In this document: positions 22,991 through 34,265 of the stretch, piece by piece | Layout of the letters: each line of letters begins with the position of its first letter | Numbering within the stretch: position 1 is the first letter of the stretch | From: Vandiemenella viatica | Lineage: Eukaryota > Arthropoda > Insecta > Orthoptera > Morabidae | Reading direction: 5' to 3' | DNA length: 64,000 bases | Assembly: GCA_031002005.1 (NCBI GenBank) | Contig: CM061921.1 | Span: forward strand, 174,476,935-174,540,934 | Notes under the pieces: model-generated | What the model was told of the DNA's origin: nothing | What the model saw: only the letters and a program-made list of their open reading frames with translations | The model's database searches: none | Program-made: the position numbers and the translations under genes

Positions 22991-23182
22991 GCTACTGGGC
23001 CAGGGTACACACCATATATCTGCAGTCTTAATCACTTAGTACCGATCCTCTGTTCTACACATGCTCCGATTTTGAAGTAATCCAGATCAATCCTCCTAAG
23101 AGATTTCTATTTAATTAACACAAAGTGATCCATACATTACAAAGAAGGAATATATCCATAAAAACGACTGGGACAAGAGGAC

Positions 23183-23825
23183 TACACTTATACCGAAGAA
23201 CCAAAACATTCTGACCATTTCCCATCGCGAGAGATAATGCCGTCTAGTAGCTTTGCGAGTATGTAATGCGATAAGGAAACTATATACGCGAAGCAGAGAC
23301 GCATAAGTAATCATTTTTGCGAAGATACGTATTGTAAATGGGGAAATCCCGTGACGTAAGTTACTTTGACTCGGAAACGGCGGGGCTGGTCGGCTCTTCG
23401 CGTGGTTCTGTAGTGAGCGTTTATAGAAGGTTGTTGAAGAACGGTGAAACCACTAGTGAGCGAAAAGTTTGTGGATGTCCGCACCACACACAGAACGTTA
23501 AATTCTAAGGCTTCCACACTGTATATCGGGGTGGGAGGCGATCTGAGGCAGAGTATAATCCTGACGAAGGCACAAGTATTTCGGAACACACCGTTCAACA
23601 CACGTTGTTGAAAATGGGGCTCCGCAGCAAATGGCCCTTACGTATTCCAATACTGGTCCAACGATAGTGTGGTTTGTCCAAGGATAAATTGAAACGTTTC
23701 TTCTGGTCGGATGAATCACGTTTCTTGTTACACTAGATCGATGCTCGTGTCCGGCTGCGCCATCTTCCAGATGCCCGCGCTATTAAGTAGACGTTCATAA
23801 TGTTTTTTCCTCATCAGTGTATATT
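23183..23825 (+). mobile_element. Deleted Tc1-like element with terminal inverted repeats
   Basis: Left end TACACTTATACCGAAGAACC then AAAACATTCTGACC. The right end, read inverted from about 23825, is TACACTGATGAGGAAAAAAC then ATTATGAACG. Between them are transposase remnants on the plus strand: HTH part near 23340-23450 (SRDVSYFDSETAGLVGSSRG, VVSVYRRLLKN), then a jump to a second region at 23690 (KRFFWSDESRFLLH-like, with ARCSCP). Most of the catalytic core is deleted. It resembles a non-autonomous derivative. Confidence 0.65.
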
Positions 23826-25562
23826 CACGGGATCTACCACTATCTATTTTTCTTTACTCGAGGCACACCATCAAAATAATAATATTTATAGCGATATAAC
23901 AAATTTAATAGCGATAATAATTAAAAGAATTAAACACGTCTCCGACATGAATTAGTGGTCTTAAGTTCAAAGGATGAAAATGGGGAAACTATTTTATCTT
24001 CCTTAATTTTTATACTTCACGGATGGTGCCAAGTATTCGGGATCCTGCGAATTAAAACCTCATCCGGCCACACAGACTCACTCGAGGTAACTGTCGGTAT
24101 ACTTAAAAGAACACGGCCGAATTGTTTCTAATCCTAGTCTCCAATCCTCACCGCCCTCAAATACCCTTTGGCGTAGACTGTACCGAAAAAAACTTCTCGC
24201 TTATCGCACTCTTGATTAAAACATTGGTTATTGGTTACAAAAGCGGTAATTGTGACATGCTCCACTGATATCATCACAAGAAATTTCTTAAATAAAGTTT
24301 ATTAGTCCCTTTGAAGTGACTGGAACCTTCTCTTTCACGAATTTATGTCATTCAGCGAAGACTTACTTTCTTTCTATTCATAACAATAAACAGATATCAA
24401 AAGATGTTTACGCCTTTAGTTCTGCAAACGATTCAGTATATTTTTCCTGCATGGTTGATTCTAACAGATTTCTTCAACCATTTTCCCAATAACTGACGTT
24501 GCTGATTTTACAGACTCCGAATATAAGGACCATCGCTTCTAGTTGTAATTACCTAGTATTTATTTTAACTCCATGAAGTAATTTACGCTCAGTCAACGAA
24601 AATTCTTGAAAAACTGTCCTCGCTCTAGTATTCTGGCTATCACGAAACGTTTAATAAATAATGTGTAAATAAAAGTATCTAAATACGGTTAATATAATAA
24701 AAGTATAAATTCTGAAATATTATGAGGTCGAGACCCGTTAACAACAAACTTATTTCTAACATCGTGTATCAATATAATCCTTTGACTCGAAATATCTCTT
24801 TTTCATATGTAGAGCAAAATGAAGACTACTTCATATGTAATATTTTAAATTTATATAGACATAGACAGAGAGGTGATGACAGTATTGTATTATAACATAA
24901 TATCATCTAGTAAATTTGCTACTTTCTATTGTTTGCTTGACAATGAATTAATTACTACTACGTAACGATAGTGCAAAAACTTGAATACAACTTACGGAAA
25001 ATTTATCTTTTTCCATTTTTGAATTAAATACCTTGGTAATGACTAGGGTAAATGAATGTGTTAACGCGCCTGTGGTCACGATGGCTAATACGGACACTAT
25101 GGGACATTTAGCGCAGCGTGTTTCCTCATCCCACTTCGACTGCGCGGCATATATTACAACCTGAACATGCTATCAGACACAATTCACAGAGGAATGCTTT
25201 ATACAGGTATACGTCAGGACTCATGGCATATTGAGCTTAATACAACAAGAAGGCAAGTAAAAACAATAATTAGAAAGGATCTCGGCCATGGATGTTATCT
25301 AAAATGTCTGTACTCCATCGTAATAGTTGACTTACAAAGTACGATCCACTACAGATTTCAGATTTTAATCACATCTTCCCGGTACCAAGTAAAACGCATT
25401 CACGTCTACAGGACACTAACAAAACTCTCAGTTTGTCGTTAAATAACATAACTCTTTCATAAACTCAGAATATTCCACGTGTGAGTGGAGACTTTCCCGG
25501 TATAATCTCCACGGGTGTCCACAATCTTTCGACAATTGGCGCTAGTCTTGCGCATAACAGCT
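23826..25562. other. No supported feature
   Basis: AT-rich sequence. The 91-codon frame at 25167-25442 is not recognisable. No repeats seen beyond short A/T runs. Confidence 0.4.
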
Positions 25563-25693
25563 CGCGACTGGGAGCGTTCAATTTAGTTCACTCTTTTAGT
25601 TCGTTAGTTCCCATCTCGAATTCCAGAGACACAGATCGTTTGCTCGCTTTGTTACCGCTACTGCACCCGCTCTTTTGGTTGTTATCGTGTTTT
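25563..25693 (+). repeat. Direct repeat, copy A
   Basis: Shares with copy B (26109-26235, 546 bases downstream) the blocks GACTGGGAGCGTTCA, TTTAGTTC, CATCTCGAATTCCAGA, ACAGATCGTT, TACCGCTACT and GCTCT. Possible LTR-like or tandem fragment; no coding region lies between the copies. Confidence 0.5.
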
Positions 25694-25971
25694 TTTTTTT
25701 TACATATAATAATTAGTGTTGCTAATTCCTCGGTTATTAAAGAATTTTTATAGTAATTGGTCGGTTGTGATCGTACAAATATTGCGATAAAATGCTTTCA
25801 TCCAATACGACGTTTTTGGAACGCTATAGTTTTAGGCTCTTAGCACGTTTTTCCTTGAAAATATACATAATTTATCAACCTGGCTAATGTTTCTTCTATA
25901 ATATTGGGAGGATAAACTGAAATATGCATCTTCCTCGTACTAAAACGTATCCTCTCGTTGCCGATCCGCCT

Positions 25972-26010
25972 CTAATGACCTCGATGAGGCGTAAAGCCCG
26001 AATAAAGAAA
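25972..26010 (+). repeat. SINE/LINE-like 3' tail motif (copy 3)
   Basis: CCTCTAATGACCTCGATGAG followed by GCGTAAAGCCCG and an A-rich AATAAAGAAAAAA run, a diverged version of the motif at 4888 and 946. It lies between the two copies of the 25.56/26.11-kb direct repeat. Confidence 0.35.
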
Positions 26011-26108
26011 AAATCGTCTGCAGACAATATAATTGATGTTAAAATACGTGTATCTGTTGACTCACCGGGTCCCGGTTGGTCACGTGACCAGTGACCTTGC
26101 ACTCTGTT

Positions 26109-26235
26109 CGAGACTGGGAGCGTTCAGTTTAGTTCGCAGGTCCTTAGCGAACAAGGTCGCTCACATCTCGAATTCCAGAAAGACAGATCGTTCGTTCGCT
26201 TGGCTACCGCTACTTCACGCGCTCTGTTGTTTGTT
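26109..26235 (+). repeat. Direct repeat, copy B
   Basis: Second copy of the ~130-bp repeat at 25563. A third, inverted-looking relative may exist around 26590-26700, where words such as CGAACTAGTTC and TAACGAACTAA recur, but alignment by eye is not secure. Confidence 0.45.
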
Positions 26236-26330
26236 ATGATAGTTATGGTTGTCGGTTTTGTCGTGTTTTGTTTTCATATTCCGGGTTAAATTTCAGTTTG
26301 AACCTCCTATTATTAATGTTGAACACTTGT

Positions 26331-26357
26331 GGGTGTGCGTGTGTGTGTGTCTGTGTA
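26331..26357. repeat. (GT)n microsatellite, imperfect
   Basis: GTGGGTGTGCGTGTGTGTGT followed by CTGTGT. Confidence 0.85.
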
Positions 26358-28087
26358 TTCAGTGAAATGTGTCCACAGGGAACTGTGTTTCCTTTTTAAG
26401 GTCATTATAATAAATAACATAAAAGAATATATTAACCCTATAATCAAACTGATATACATTACATCACATAATATTTTGATAGTCGTTTTACATAAAAATG
26501 GAAGGTAGTTGCCTGTTAGTAGTGTATTATTATTATAAACGATATAAACCGACTTGACAGTCTTGCCACTAACTGAACGATGAGAAGTGCATGTGATGTG
26601 AGGCGCCGCGCTCTCCCACGCTCTAGCTCGAACAAACTAACGAACTAAGGAGCGAGGGATCTGCGAACTAGTTCACGTAGTTCGTCTGCGGGAGCGCTCT
26701 TCCGAACTTACAGGCTGACTTCTAGTAGGAGACTAAGGATAAACATCAGATAATTACGATAAATGTGAGGAATTTGGTAATTCACATAGCTATCGTAGGA
26801 TTTAAGCTATACGAAAGATCTACCATAAACAGGTTATAAAAGAATTATTTCAAAAAAAATATCCGTTTTCATCACCGTTTCAGAATTGAACTCACGTTTT
26901 AAATCTTGCCAGCCAACTTCTGTGACTTCCACTGGACCGCTATACACCAAGCACTACTATTCTAGTACGTGATTTTGTCATCTAACGCTTCAGGTGTTGC
27001 TTTGTTTTTATGTGATAATTTTACCTAAGTTTGACAGCGGGTGGGGGAACTGTTTATTGGATATTAATACAGTTTTTGGCCTTCTTATGTTGTAATATGG
27101 TCTAGCTGACTAATATCTATACTTCACTTTAGTTGAGCAATTATTGAAATCTTGGGTATTAATACTTTATTGTATAGTATAGTACCGTACCTCTTGTGAC
27201 ATCAATTTACTGTACAAAATATATTATTATGACTTAGAAACAATTCCACACTCTACTGTTGCCAAGCAAAGGTTCTTACAGAAGTAACTATATCCTATGC
27301 CCTACCAGCAATGGAAAAAGAGAAACAAGAATTGTCTGTAGAAATCTACCGATGTAACGATACATCTTGGCAGTGGCTGCTATGTATTTCATACATTAAC
27401 TTAGTTTGCTCGTCGTAAATCCTTAAAAGAAAACACCACTGTGCCTTGCATATCACCTAGAATATTATCAACGATATTTAACTAAACCCCTACAATAATG
27501 AAGCTTTCGGGGAATGCAAAGCAAATATTGATACTCGGACGCAGTAGGTATAAGGGTCGTACACAGAAATATGCCGTATGGTTCACTACTTCTAGGTGTT
27601 TGTCTAAAATAAGTGGAGAAAAGCAGAAAGAATATTGCAAATCCTATCCCAGTGTCAGCAGCAACTTTATATTGATCATACTTCCGCTGGGGAAGACAGT
27701 CTTTTTTGTGTGCTAAGGAGACATGAAAGTCAATAAGAAACCATTTTTCGTCACACAGAAGAGGACAATGCGACCACCGCTTGAGTTATGGAGGCGATTC
27801 CTCTCGCAGTCTATGGATGAACAAGTCATAAAACGTTGGCCATTTTATTACAACTCGGAGACACAACGAATAAAACAACTTGCTGATGCTGGAAATGTTC
27901 TTCCTACTTTTTTTCGATGACATCACAAATGCGTAAAACGATGAATCTCATCAGAAAAAGTTCTGAGACAATTCATTCAGTACGCTTTTCCGATTAAATA
28001 AAGATGTTTATGCAATTGATCTCTTGTTGTATCGGCTGCTCGGAACTAATTGTAGGATACAAACAAGATTGAAATGCCGTTATTGTG
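26358..28087. other. No supported gene
   Basis: Two consecutive plus-strand frames (27498-27716 and 27723-27920) are open and separated by six bases. Neither resembles a family I can name with confidence. The second includes the words WPFYYNSETQRIKQ and DAGNVLP. They could be a decayed transposon gene. Confidence 0.35.
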
Positions 28088-28185
28088 TTGATTTTGCCAA
28101 CCACAGGCTCCATTTGACTCTTCCATCTACTTAAATTTTGCTGTTAAAATTTAGGAGAAAATCATGTCTACATTGTTCCGGTTGA
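28088..28185 (+). repeat. Direct repeat flanking a LINE fragment, left copy
   Basis: GCCAACCACAGGCTCCATTT, then ACTTAAATTTTGCTGTTAAA, then GGAGAAAATCATG. The right copy at 28648-28740 matches in the same order and orientation with scattered substitutions. The two copies bracket a segment that includes an RT fragment. Confidence 0.6.
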
Positions 28186-28364
28186 ACGTAATAAAAGTTA
28201 TTCCCTTAAAGGCGTCCGTTGATCAATGGCCAATGTTGTCATCAATTCCGACCATGTGTCATTAATTGTTCTAAAATGGTTTGCAATAGAAGGTTACAAT
28301 TTCTCAGCAGTCACTAATCAGCGCTAGCTGCTGTGAACGATGTACAAAGTAGGTTGTTTAATCT

Positions 28365-28630
28365 TTGAAAGGTTGATAACTGGAAATATTTGGGAGTAAC
28401 GGTACAAAGCAATATGAAGAAGGATCAGTACATAACCTCTATCAGGGATAATGCATATTCTAGATGGCGATTCAAAGGCTGAATTTAGGAAAAAATGGTA
28501 ACGTTTATGCTCGGGGGATAGTGTATAAAACCATCTTACGTCCTCATCTAGAATGCTGTTGCTGTTTCTAGCTAGGGATTAATAAACAATATTAAGAAAA
28601 AATAAAGAAGAGCTGCACGAAGTTCAGTCA
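28365..28630 (+). pseudogene. LINE post-RT fragment
   Basis: Translates, with stops, to NWKYLGVTVQSNMKKDQYIT, then a YRSLVRPHLEYC-like piece (KPSYVLI*NAVA in the damaged frame) and RRAAR. The order matches the intact-looking segment at 36750-37010 of the L2/CR1-like element. It is an isolated, heavily decayed fragment. Confidence 0.6.
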
Positions 28631-28647
28631 GTAGCTTTTTCCTTTCA

Positions 28648-28740
28648 AAATACCAACCGCAGGTTCCATTTAACTCTTCCAGCTACTTAAATTTTGCTGT
28701 TAAAATTCAGGAGAAAATCATGACGACATTGAACCGATTA
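28648..28740 (+). repeat. Direct repeat flanking a LINE fragment, right copy
   Basis: Second copy of the ~95-bp repeat at 28088. It abuts the 3' end of the antisense RTE element at 28768. Confidence 0.6.
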
Positions 28741-28825
28741 TATATAATATGTAAATGTTAGGAAAACTTTTTTTTCTGTCATCATCCTCTCTACTGGTTT
28801 GATGGACTCCTCCATTCCTTTTTAT

Positions 28826-29008
28826 TTAGCGCTTCATCTCAAAATACCCCTTATAACCCACATCCTCAATTATCTGCTTCGTATATTCTAATCTCTGTCT
28901 ACATTTCTTACCTTCGACTGTTCCCTCCAATAGCAAATTAGCCAATCCTTCATATCTCAGATTATGACCTTCCATCCTATCTCTTCTTTCTTTTAGACTC
29001 TTCCACAA
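28826..29008 (-). pseudogene. RTE copy 2 C-terminal tail
   Basis: MWKSLKERRDRMEGHNLRYE followed by LEGTVEGKKCRQRLEYTKQI and EDVGYKGYFEMKR. This corresponds to the GH.LRH...EG.V.G...RGR.R..Y..QI tail of RTE polyproteins; the equivalent part of copy 1 lies at 16870-17060. Confidence 0.7.
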
Positions 29009-29243
29009 TTTCTTTCCTCACCCATCATTTTCAGAACCCATTCATTTCGTACTTTATCTGACCACTTCACCACATATCAAATGGTTCAATATTCTTTCTT
29101 TCTGGTATTCCTAAAGTCCATGCTTCGCTATCATAAAGTGCTGTGCTCAACACATGGAGTTTTAAAAAGTTTTTTCTAAGTCTTAGATCAATATTTGAAA
29201 CTAAAATTCTCTTTTTCGTGAAGGCACTTTTTGGTAGTGCCAT

Positions 29244-30197
29244 TCAGCTTTTAACATCATTCCTGCTTCGGCAGTCAGTTGTAATTTTACTTCCCAAGTA
29301 GCAGAATTCACTTACTTCTTCTATCGCATCCAATCTTATTTTTATTTTTAATCTACTATTATTGGTACCATTTCTTCTACATTTCATAACTTTTTTCATG
29401 ATTTGATTTATATTTGTCAATGCCATTCAGTAACTTCTCAATATCCTCAGCCTGTTCTGTTAATAAGACAATGTCATCAGCAAATCGTAGGATACTAATT
29501 TTTTTCTCCTTTAACACTTATGCCACATTCAAATTTTTCTTTCACTTCCTTTAGTGATTCCTGTACAGACAAGTTGAATATTGACGGGGATAGACTAAAA
29601 CCTTGTTTCACACCCTTTCTAAATGATGCAGATCTCACATGATTCTGTGATTTTATTACAGCCAATTGATTCTTATAAATATTATAAAGCATTCTTCTAC
29701 CTCGATATTTTATTTCTGACATCTTTAATATTTTGAATATAAATTATAACTTACATTATTAAAAGCTTTTTTAAAATCAACAAAAGCCATAAAAGTATCT
29801 TTGTTTTTGATGATCCACCCTTCAAGTATTAATCTTAAAGCCAGAATTGCTTTCATTGTAACGCAGTTTTTCTTTAACCCAAATCGATCTTCACCTACTA
29901 TCTCTTCTGTTGCCATTTTCATTATTCTGGTCAATAATTTTGAATCAAGTGATGTTATACTTACAGTTCGCTAATTCTCACATTTGTCAGCTTGTCCTTT
30001 CTTCGGAAGTGCGAAGATGATACTTTTATTAAAATCAGTTGGTATTTCTCTTCTTTCATAACCCTTGATATCAGGTTGAATAATCTTTCGATTCCTTCAT
30101 CTCCTAGGGATTTCAGAAGTTCTCCAGAGATCTCTGCAATTCCAACTACCTTATTTGATTTCAAGTCACTCAAACCTCTATCAAATTCTGTCCTCAA
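29244..30197 (-). pseudogene. RTE copy 2 reverse transcriptase
   Basis: 30197-29961: FDRGLSDLKSNKVVGIAEIS, then GELLKSLGDEGIERL. 29934-29725: motif A region FVDFKKAFNNV, where the second conserved Asp is changed to Asn. 29722-29495: GVKQGFSLSPSIFNL (motif B). FADD is encoded near 29485-29468. 29426-29244: thumb and tail (KKVMKCRRNGTNNS, ISEFCYLGSKIT-like). Four frames are needed. Confidence 0.7.
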
Positions 30198-30879
30198 AAC
30201 AGGATCTCCCTAGTCATCAATGTCCACATCGCCTTCCTTATTCATTACGCCGTTGCTCAAGTCATCACCATCATACATTCACTTAATTCCTTCCATCAGT
30301 TACCTTCTGAGCTTAATGGAGGTATCCCATCGGCAGCTTTAATTGTTAAACATAATTTCTTCATTTCGCCAAAATTTTGTTTCATCTTTCTATATGCCAC
30401 ATCTACTTTACCTACGACCATTCCCTTTTCCACTTAACATTTTTCTTTTGATTGTTTGCTTTTTATGTTCATTCGATTTCTAAATTTTCTGTTTTGCTCT
30501 CTTCCTTCTCTATCTTGAGCACTTTTGTGATCCATCAACTCAAAATTTCTTCTTCGATCCAAGGTTTTTGTGTGGCTTGTTCCCTAGAGAATGATGTTTA
30601 TTTACCAGCTTTCATTATTTATCTCTTTAATGCATTCCATTCGTTCTCAGTTGAGTTTCTTTCAGAGTTACTTCTTAGACCCAATTCTACCACTTCTGCA
30701 AATTTTCTCTCATGTTAGGTTGTTTCAGTTTGTTCACTTCCAGTCTGTTCTGCTTGTATTGCTTCCTTATTCTCTAGAATTTCAGCCTGAAGTTCATAAC
30801 TATCAGATTATGGTCAGAGTCTATGTCTGGTCCGGGATATGCTTTACAGTCTAGAACTTGATTTCTGAATCTTTGTTTG

Positions 30880-31420
30880 ACCATGATACAATATAGCTGA
30901 TATCTACCTGTATCCCCTGGATGTTTCCAGGTTTATATCCTTCGTGCAGGATTGTAAATGTTGTGTTCGTCACGTCAAGTTTATATCTTTCACAATATTC
31001 TAACAACCTACATCCTCGCTCATTTCATTCTCCTAGTCCAAAACATCTAGCGGTACTTCCCTCTTTCCCTTCTCCAAATACTGCATTCCAATTACCCATT
31101 ATTATTACATTTTCCTCCCTCATCACATATTATATTAACTCTCCAATGTCAGCGTATATTTTCTCTATTTCTTTATCTTCTTGTGACGTTGGCATATACA
31201 CTTGTACTTACGCGGTTGGGGTGGGCTTAGTTTCTAATCTCAACAAAATAATCCTGTCACTAAACTGATCACAATTACTCACCCGTTTTGCTACTCTCGT
31301 GTTCATTAAAAACCCTACACCAGTAACTCCACTTACAGCCTGTGTGCTAATAAACCTGTATTCCCCAAACCTGAAATCCTGTGCATCCTTCCACGTAATC
31401 TCACTATTCTCAATGACATC
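30880..31420 (-). pseudogene. RTE copy 2 endonuclease domain
   Basis: From 31420 down: LDVIENSEITWKDAQDFRFG, then FISTQAVSGVTGVGFLMNTR, DRIILLRLETKPTPT. The rest continues in other frames to about 30880, where the LDYI- and SDHN-type blocks would lie, in damaged form. The metal-binding Glu position (SEI) is kept. Confidence 0.65.
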
Positions 31421-31859
31421 TAACTTCGACAAGACAAAACAAAAACTTGTTGGGCCTTGGCCCACGTGGTAATGGAGTACCAGAGCACGATCGCTCTCTG
31501 ATTCCTGACGAAGTAATGGGTTTTGGGCTGGCATTGTTAAGATAGTCGTCTTTTTTATGTATGTTGTTTTTGTCACACCCTATAGTCCCAGCGTGCGTCA
31601 CAATGTGATGGTTGAAGTAATGTATATTTTGTCATGTGACTGGACAATTTGATGGGTCGAATGACTATAGGATTTGGTCGCTTTTCGAATTTTGTAGTCT
31701 TTGAATTTGGGTGCCAAATTCATAGCGAACTTGTGTATCGCATATTCCGGAGGTCGTCGGTTATTTTTGTTATTATCCTTGCTTTATTGTTTCTGGTTTT
31801 TGAAGCAGTCATTATTTTATTTATGATTGGTGGTTGGTATCTTGTTTTGTTCCATCGAG

Positions 31860-32330
31860 AAAATCTAAAAAATAATTGAAGATAACTTCGAGTTTTGTCT
31901 TGGAGTGCCTTTTCGATAGTTGATAAGATTTTTTTAGTTTTGCAAAAGTCTAGTATTACTTTGAGATCTGAGAATGTTGAATAAGAAGCTGGGTTATTCG
32001 AGGATATGCTTGAGGTGTTACTCTCTGCAGGTGGGTCAGTAGTGTCTGATTCAGTTTCTTGAATTTTCCGATGTTGTTGCCGAAGAGTTTATTTGCTCGG
32101 AGTTTTCTTTGTGTGGTAGTGGAGGAAATTGCTCATTCGTTTTGTTTAGTTAGTCTTTACCCGTGTTCTGTTGTTTTTCTTTCTGTTTTATCTGTTTCTT
32201 CTCGTTCTATTCATTTTTCAATGCCTATTTTGAGGATTTCCAGATAGGTGGGGCATTTCTTGTAGCTTGCTAGGTATGACCCTTGGCAGCAGTACCCACC
32301 CGGGAAGTTTTGGGTTGGTATATTACCCAT
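31860..32330 (-). pseudogene. LINE ORF1 zinc-knuckle fragment
   Basis: Minus strand near 32330-32210: ALKFWMGNIPTQNFPGGYCC, then QGSYLASYKKCPTYLEILK. The C..G.H.ASY..CP.Y...L pattern is the last CCHC knuckle of Jockey/R1/I-type ORF1 proteins, with some Cys/His replaced. Decayed lysine-rich sequence continues to about 31870. It may be the 3' part of an ORF1 belonging to another copy than the host LINE at 33-38.7 kb. Confidence 0.5.
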
Positions 32331-32520
32331 CCAGAATTTGAGAGCAACTGAGCATGCATAGCAGAAAGAACTGAATAAAAGCAGAGCCGCTGAGCGTAGA
32401 TTTACATATAACAGACTGCGCATCCCTTCATAACCCAGGACACCAAGATACACGATGATGCCACGGTCACTGGCATTCTAATATTATTTTCCAGTTAAAG
32501 ATAAACTTGTTCTTCTGTCA

Positions 32521-32572
32521 TACACGACGTTTCGACAGCTTCCTCCACTGTATTCATCAGGTGAACTGAAAG
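32521..32572 (-). ncRNA. Possible hammerhead-like ribozyme core
   Basis: Minus strand: CTGATGA at 32560-32554, then ACAG and CTGT forming a 4-bp stem with a 9-base loop, then CGAAAC (32534-32529), followed by GTCGTGTA. CUGAUGA, a hairpin and GAAAC in that order are the conserved core of hammerhead ribozymes, which occur in Penelope-like and retrozyme elements with very short stem III. Two bases (AT) between the core and stem II do not pair, which argues against activity. No Penelope coding sequence adjoins it. Confidence 0.25.
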
Positions 32573-33625
32573 ACGAAGTTGCTACTGCAACGACACGTCA
32601 CCGAACGCGTATGCCTGGAAGGCAAGCAGCGTTTTCTGTATAGCTTTCGCTGTCATGTTTCTCCACAGTACCAGGATAAAGTCATATCACTGCTGTCGGT
32701 GTAGCTTTTTTGAAATGGCTGTTTTTTTGCGTCATCAGTAGGTGTGAACACTCTAGTTTTTTGGCGCTCATGACATGGCATCAGAGCAGTAATTAGCTGT
32801 GTGAGCAGCTGGACCACTACCGTCAGCTGATCGGCGTTATTACTGGGAGAATTGCAGTAGGCGTGACATTGTGTCATGTGGCCATGTCTATGCTCTCCTT
32901 CCTGTTGCCGACTGGTCTCAGGTACATCTGCAGAAAGGCGAGACACAGCGGACCATGGATGCGCCCCGCGCGCTGTCTTGGTTGCCGGTCTGTGGAGCTG
33001 GGGCGTGCTGTCACCACTTTCAGCTCGCCTTGTAGCGGTTTCAGCTTTGTGATCAGGGCGAGTTTTTGCCAGAAGTTGCTTCCGGATATGATATCCACAA
33101 AAATTGGCTGCATGGTTACCGTATCAGTTACAGAAGACCATTTCCTCTCTTGATGTGGAGCAGTCGGCAACTCAATGGTCGCCCGCGCATCTGACGCACC
33201 TCCGTTGGTTTGTGCATTTGCACACCTGGTGACCGTGGGCTTGACAGTTAAAACTGCCTGTGTTTTTGTCGGATTCGGCTTGATGCACCATTTTTGGAAT
33301 TACGATTGGAGGGTGTTGAGGTATCTGGTTGCTCTGCTATTAATGTGCATGGTGTTCTTATGTGAGATCCGGTAGGCTATGTCGTCGGTGAAGGGTGCTA
33401 TTGCTTCGGAGGTGAATGGAGGAGTAGGGATATCGGATATGTATAGGGAGTACAGGAGAGGAGAGAGCATAGTACCTTGTCGGACTTCCGCCTGCGGCTA
33501 GAAAGGCGGTGAATGGGCATTTCCAACTTTGACGGAACATGTGCGGTTGGTAAAGAAGCTATGGATCAGTTCAAGGAATGGGGGAGGGAAGCCAAGGTTG
33601 TGGAGGTTGTATATGAGAATAGGGT

Positions 33626-33863
33626 ACCGAGGATGGTGGTGTAACGGTTAGCGATCTTTCCTTGCATTCTGGAGAACGGCGGTTTGAATCCCCGTCCGGG
33701 CATCCAGATTTGGGTTTTCCATGGTTTCCCAAATCACTCCAGGCAAATGCAGGGATGCTTCCTTCAATAGGCCATGGCCGATTTCCTACCCATTCCTTGC
33801 CCCCCATCCTTTCCCGTCTCTAAAGACTTCGCTGTTAAGAGACGTTAAGCAGTTAAAAAAAAA
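33626..33863 (+). mobile_element. tRNA-derived SINE with target-site duplication
   Basis: 5' tRNA-like head: GGTGGTGTAACGGTTAGCGA (A box) and GGTTTGAATCCCCGTCC (B box). The body contains GGGTTTTCCATGGTTTCCC and CCATGGCCGATTTCC. The 3' end is TCTAAAGACTTCGCTGTTAA followed by GAGACGTTAAGCAGTT and an A run. GAGAATAGGGT flanks it on both sides (33615-33625 and 33864-33874), an 11-bp target-site duplication. SINEs are transcribed by RNA polymerase III and mobilised by a partner LINE. Confidence 0.9.
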
Positions 33864-34024
33864 GAGAATAGGGTGCCAGACGTTATCATACGCTCCTTCA
33901 ATATCAAAGAAAATTGCTAGTGAACAATGGCCGGCGTTGATGGATGGTACTATTACAGATGTGAGGTGGAGGAGTGGGTCATTGTTGCAGTGATGGGTAC
34001 GGAAACCGGATTGAATGGAAGGAA

Positions 34025-34265
34025 TTTTTTTTTTAACTGCTTAACGTCTCTTAACAGCGAAGTCTTTAAAGACGGGAAAGGATGGGAGGGGGGGCAAGGA
34101 TTGGGAAGGAATTCGGCCATAGCCTTTTGAAGGAAGCATCCCGGCATTTGCCTGGAGTGATTTGGGAATCCATGGAAAACCCTAATCTGGATGCCCGGAC
34201 GGGGATTCGAACCGCCGTCCTCCCGAATGCGAGGACAGAACGTAACCGTTACACCACCACCCTCG
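34025..34265 (-). mobile_element. tRNA-derived SINE, inverted partner copy
   Basis: Same family as 33626-33863 but on the minus strand: T run at 34025-34034, then AACTGCTTAACGTCTCTTAA, the tail end, and the tRNA-like head at 34195-34265 (…GGTTCGAATCCCCG inverted). Possible imperfect target duplication (GGAAGGA / GTAAGGG). The two SINEs are about 160 bp apart and could pair over most of their length in one transcript. Confidence 0.85.

Larger units (their letters stand above)
28768..31430 (-). mobile_element. RTE-type LINE, copy 2, antisense, 5'-truncated
   Basis: Same family as the element at 11.9-17.1 kb but on the minus strand. The 3' end is a T run (28768-28775) followed by CTGTCATCATCC, the inverse of the GATGACACC-A tail of copy 1. 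The 5' end is near 31430, where similarity begins at LDVIENSEI (copy 1: LDAVGISEI). No antisense insertion interrupts the endonuclease here, which confirms the reading of copy 1. Coding sequence carries many frameshifts. Confidence 0.8.

Noticed and set aside
27498..27920. Two consecutive short frames as a two-exon gene or transposase
   Set aside because: No splice signals between them, no domain I can name, and the second frame's transposase-like words are too few to support a call.
32653..33170. Open minus-strand frames as a distinct protein gene
   Set aside because: They continue from the LINE RT in the same strand and share its composition; I could not match them to the RT tail or to another family, so no separate product is claimed.
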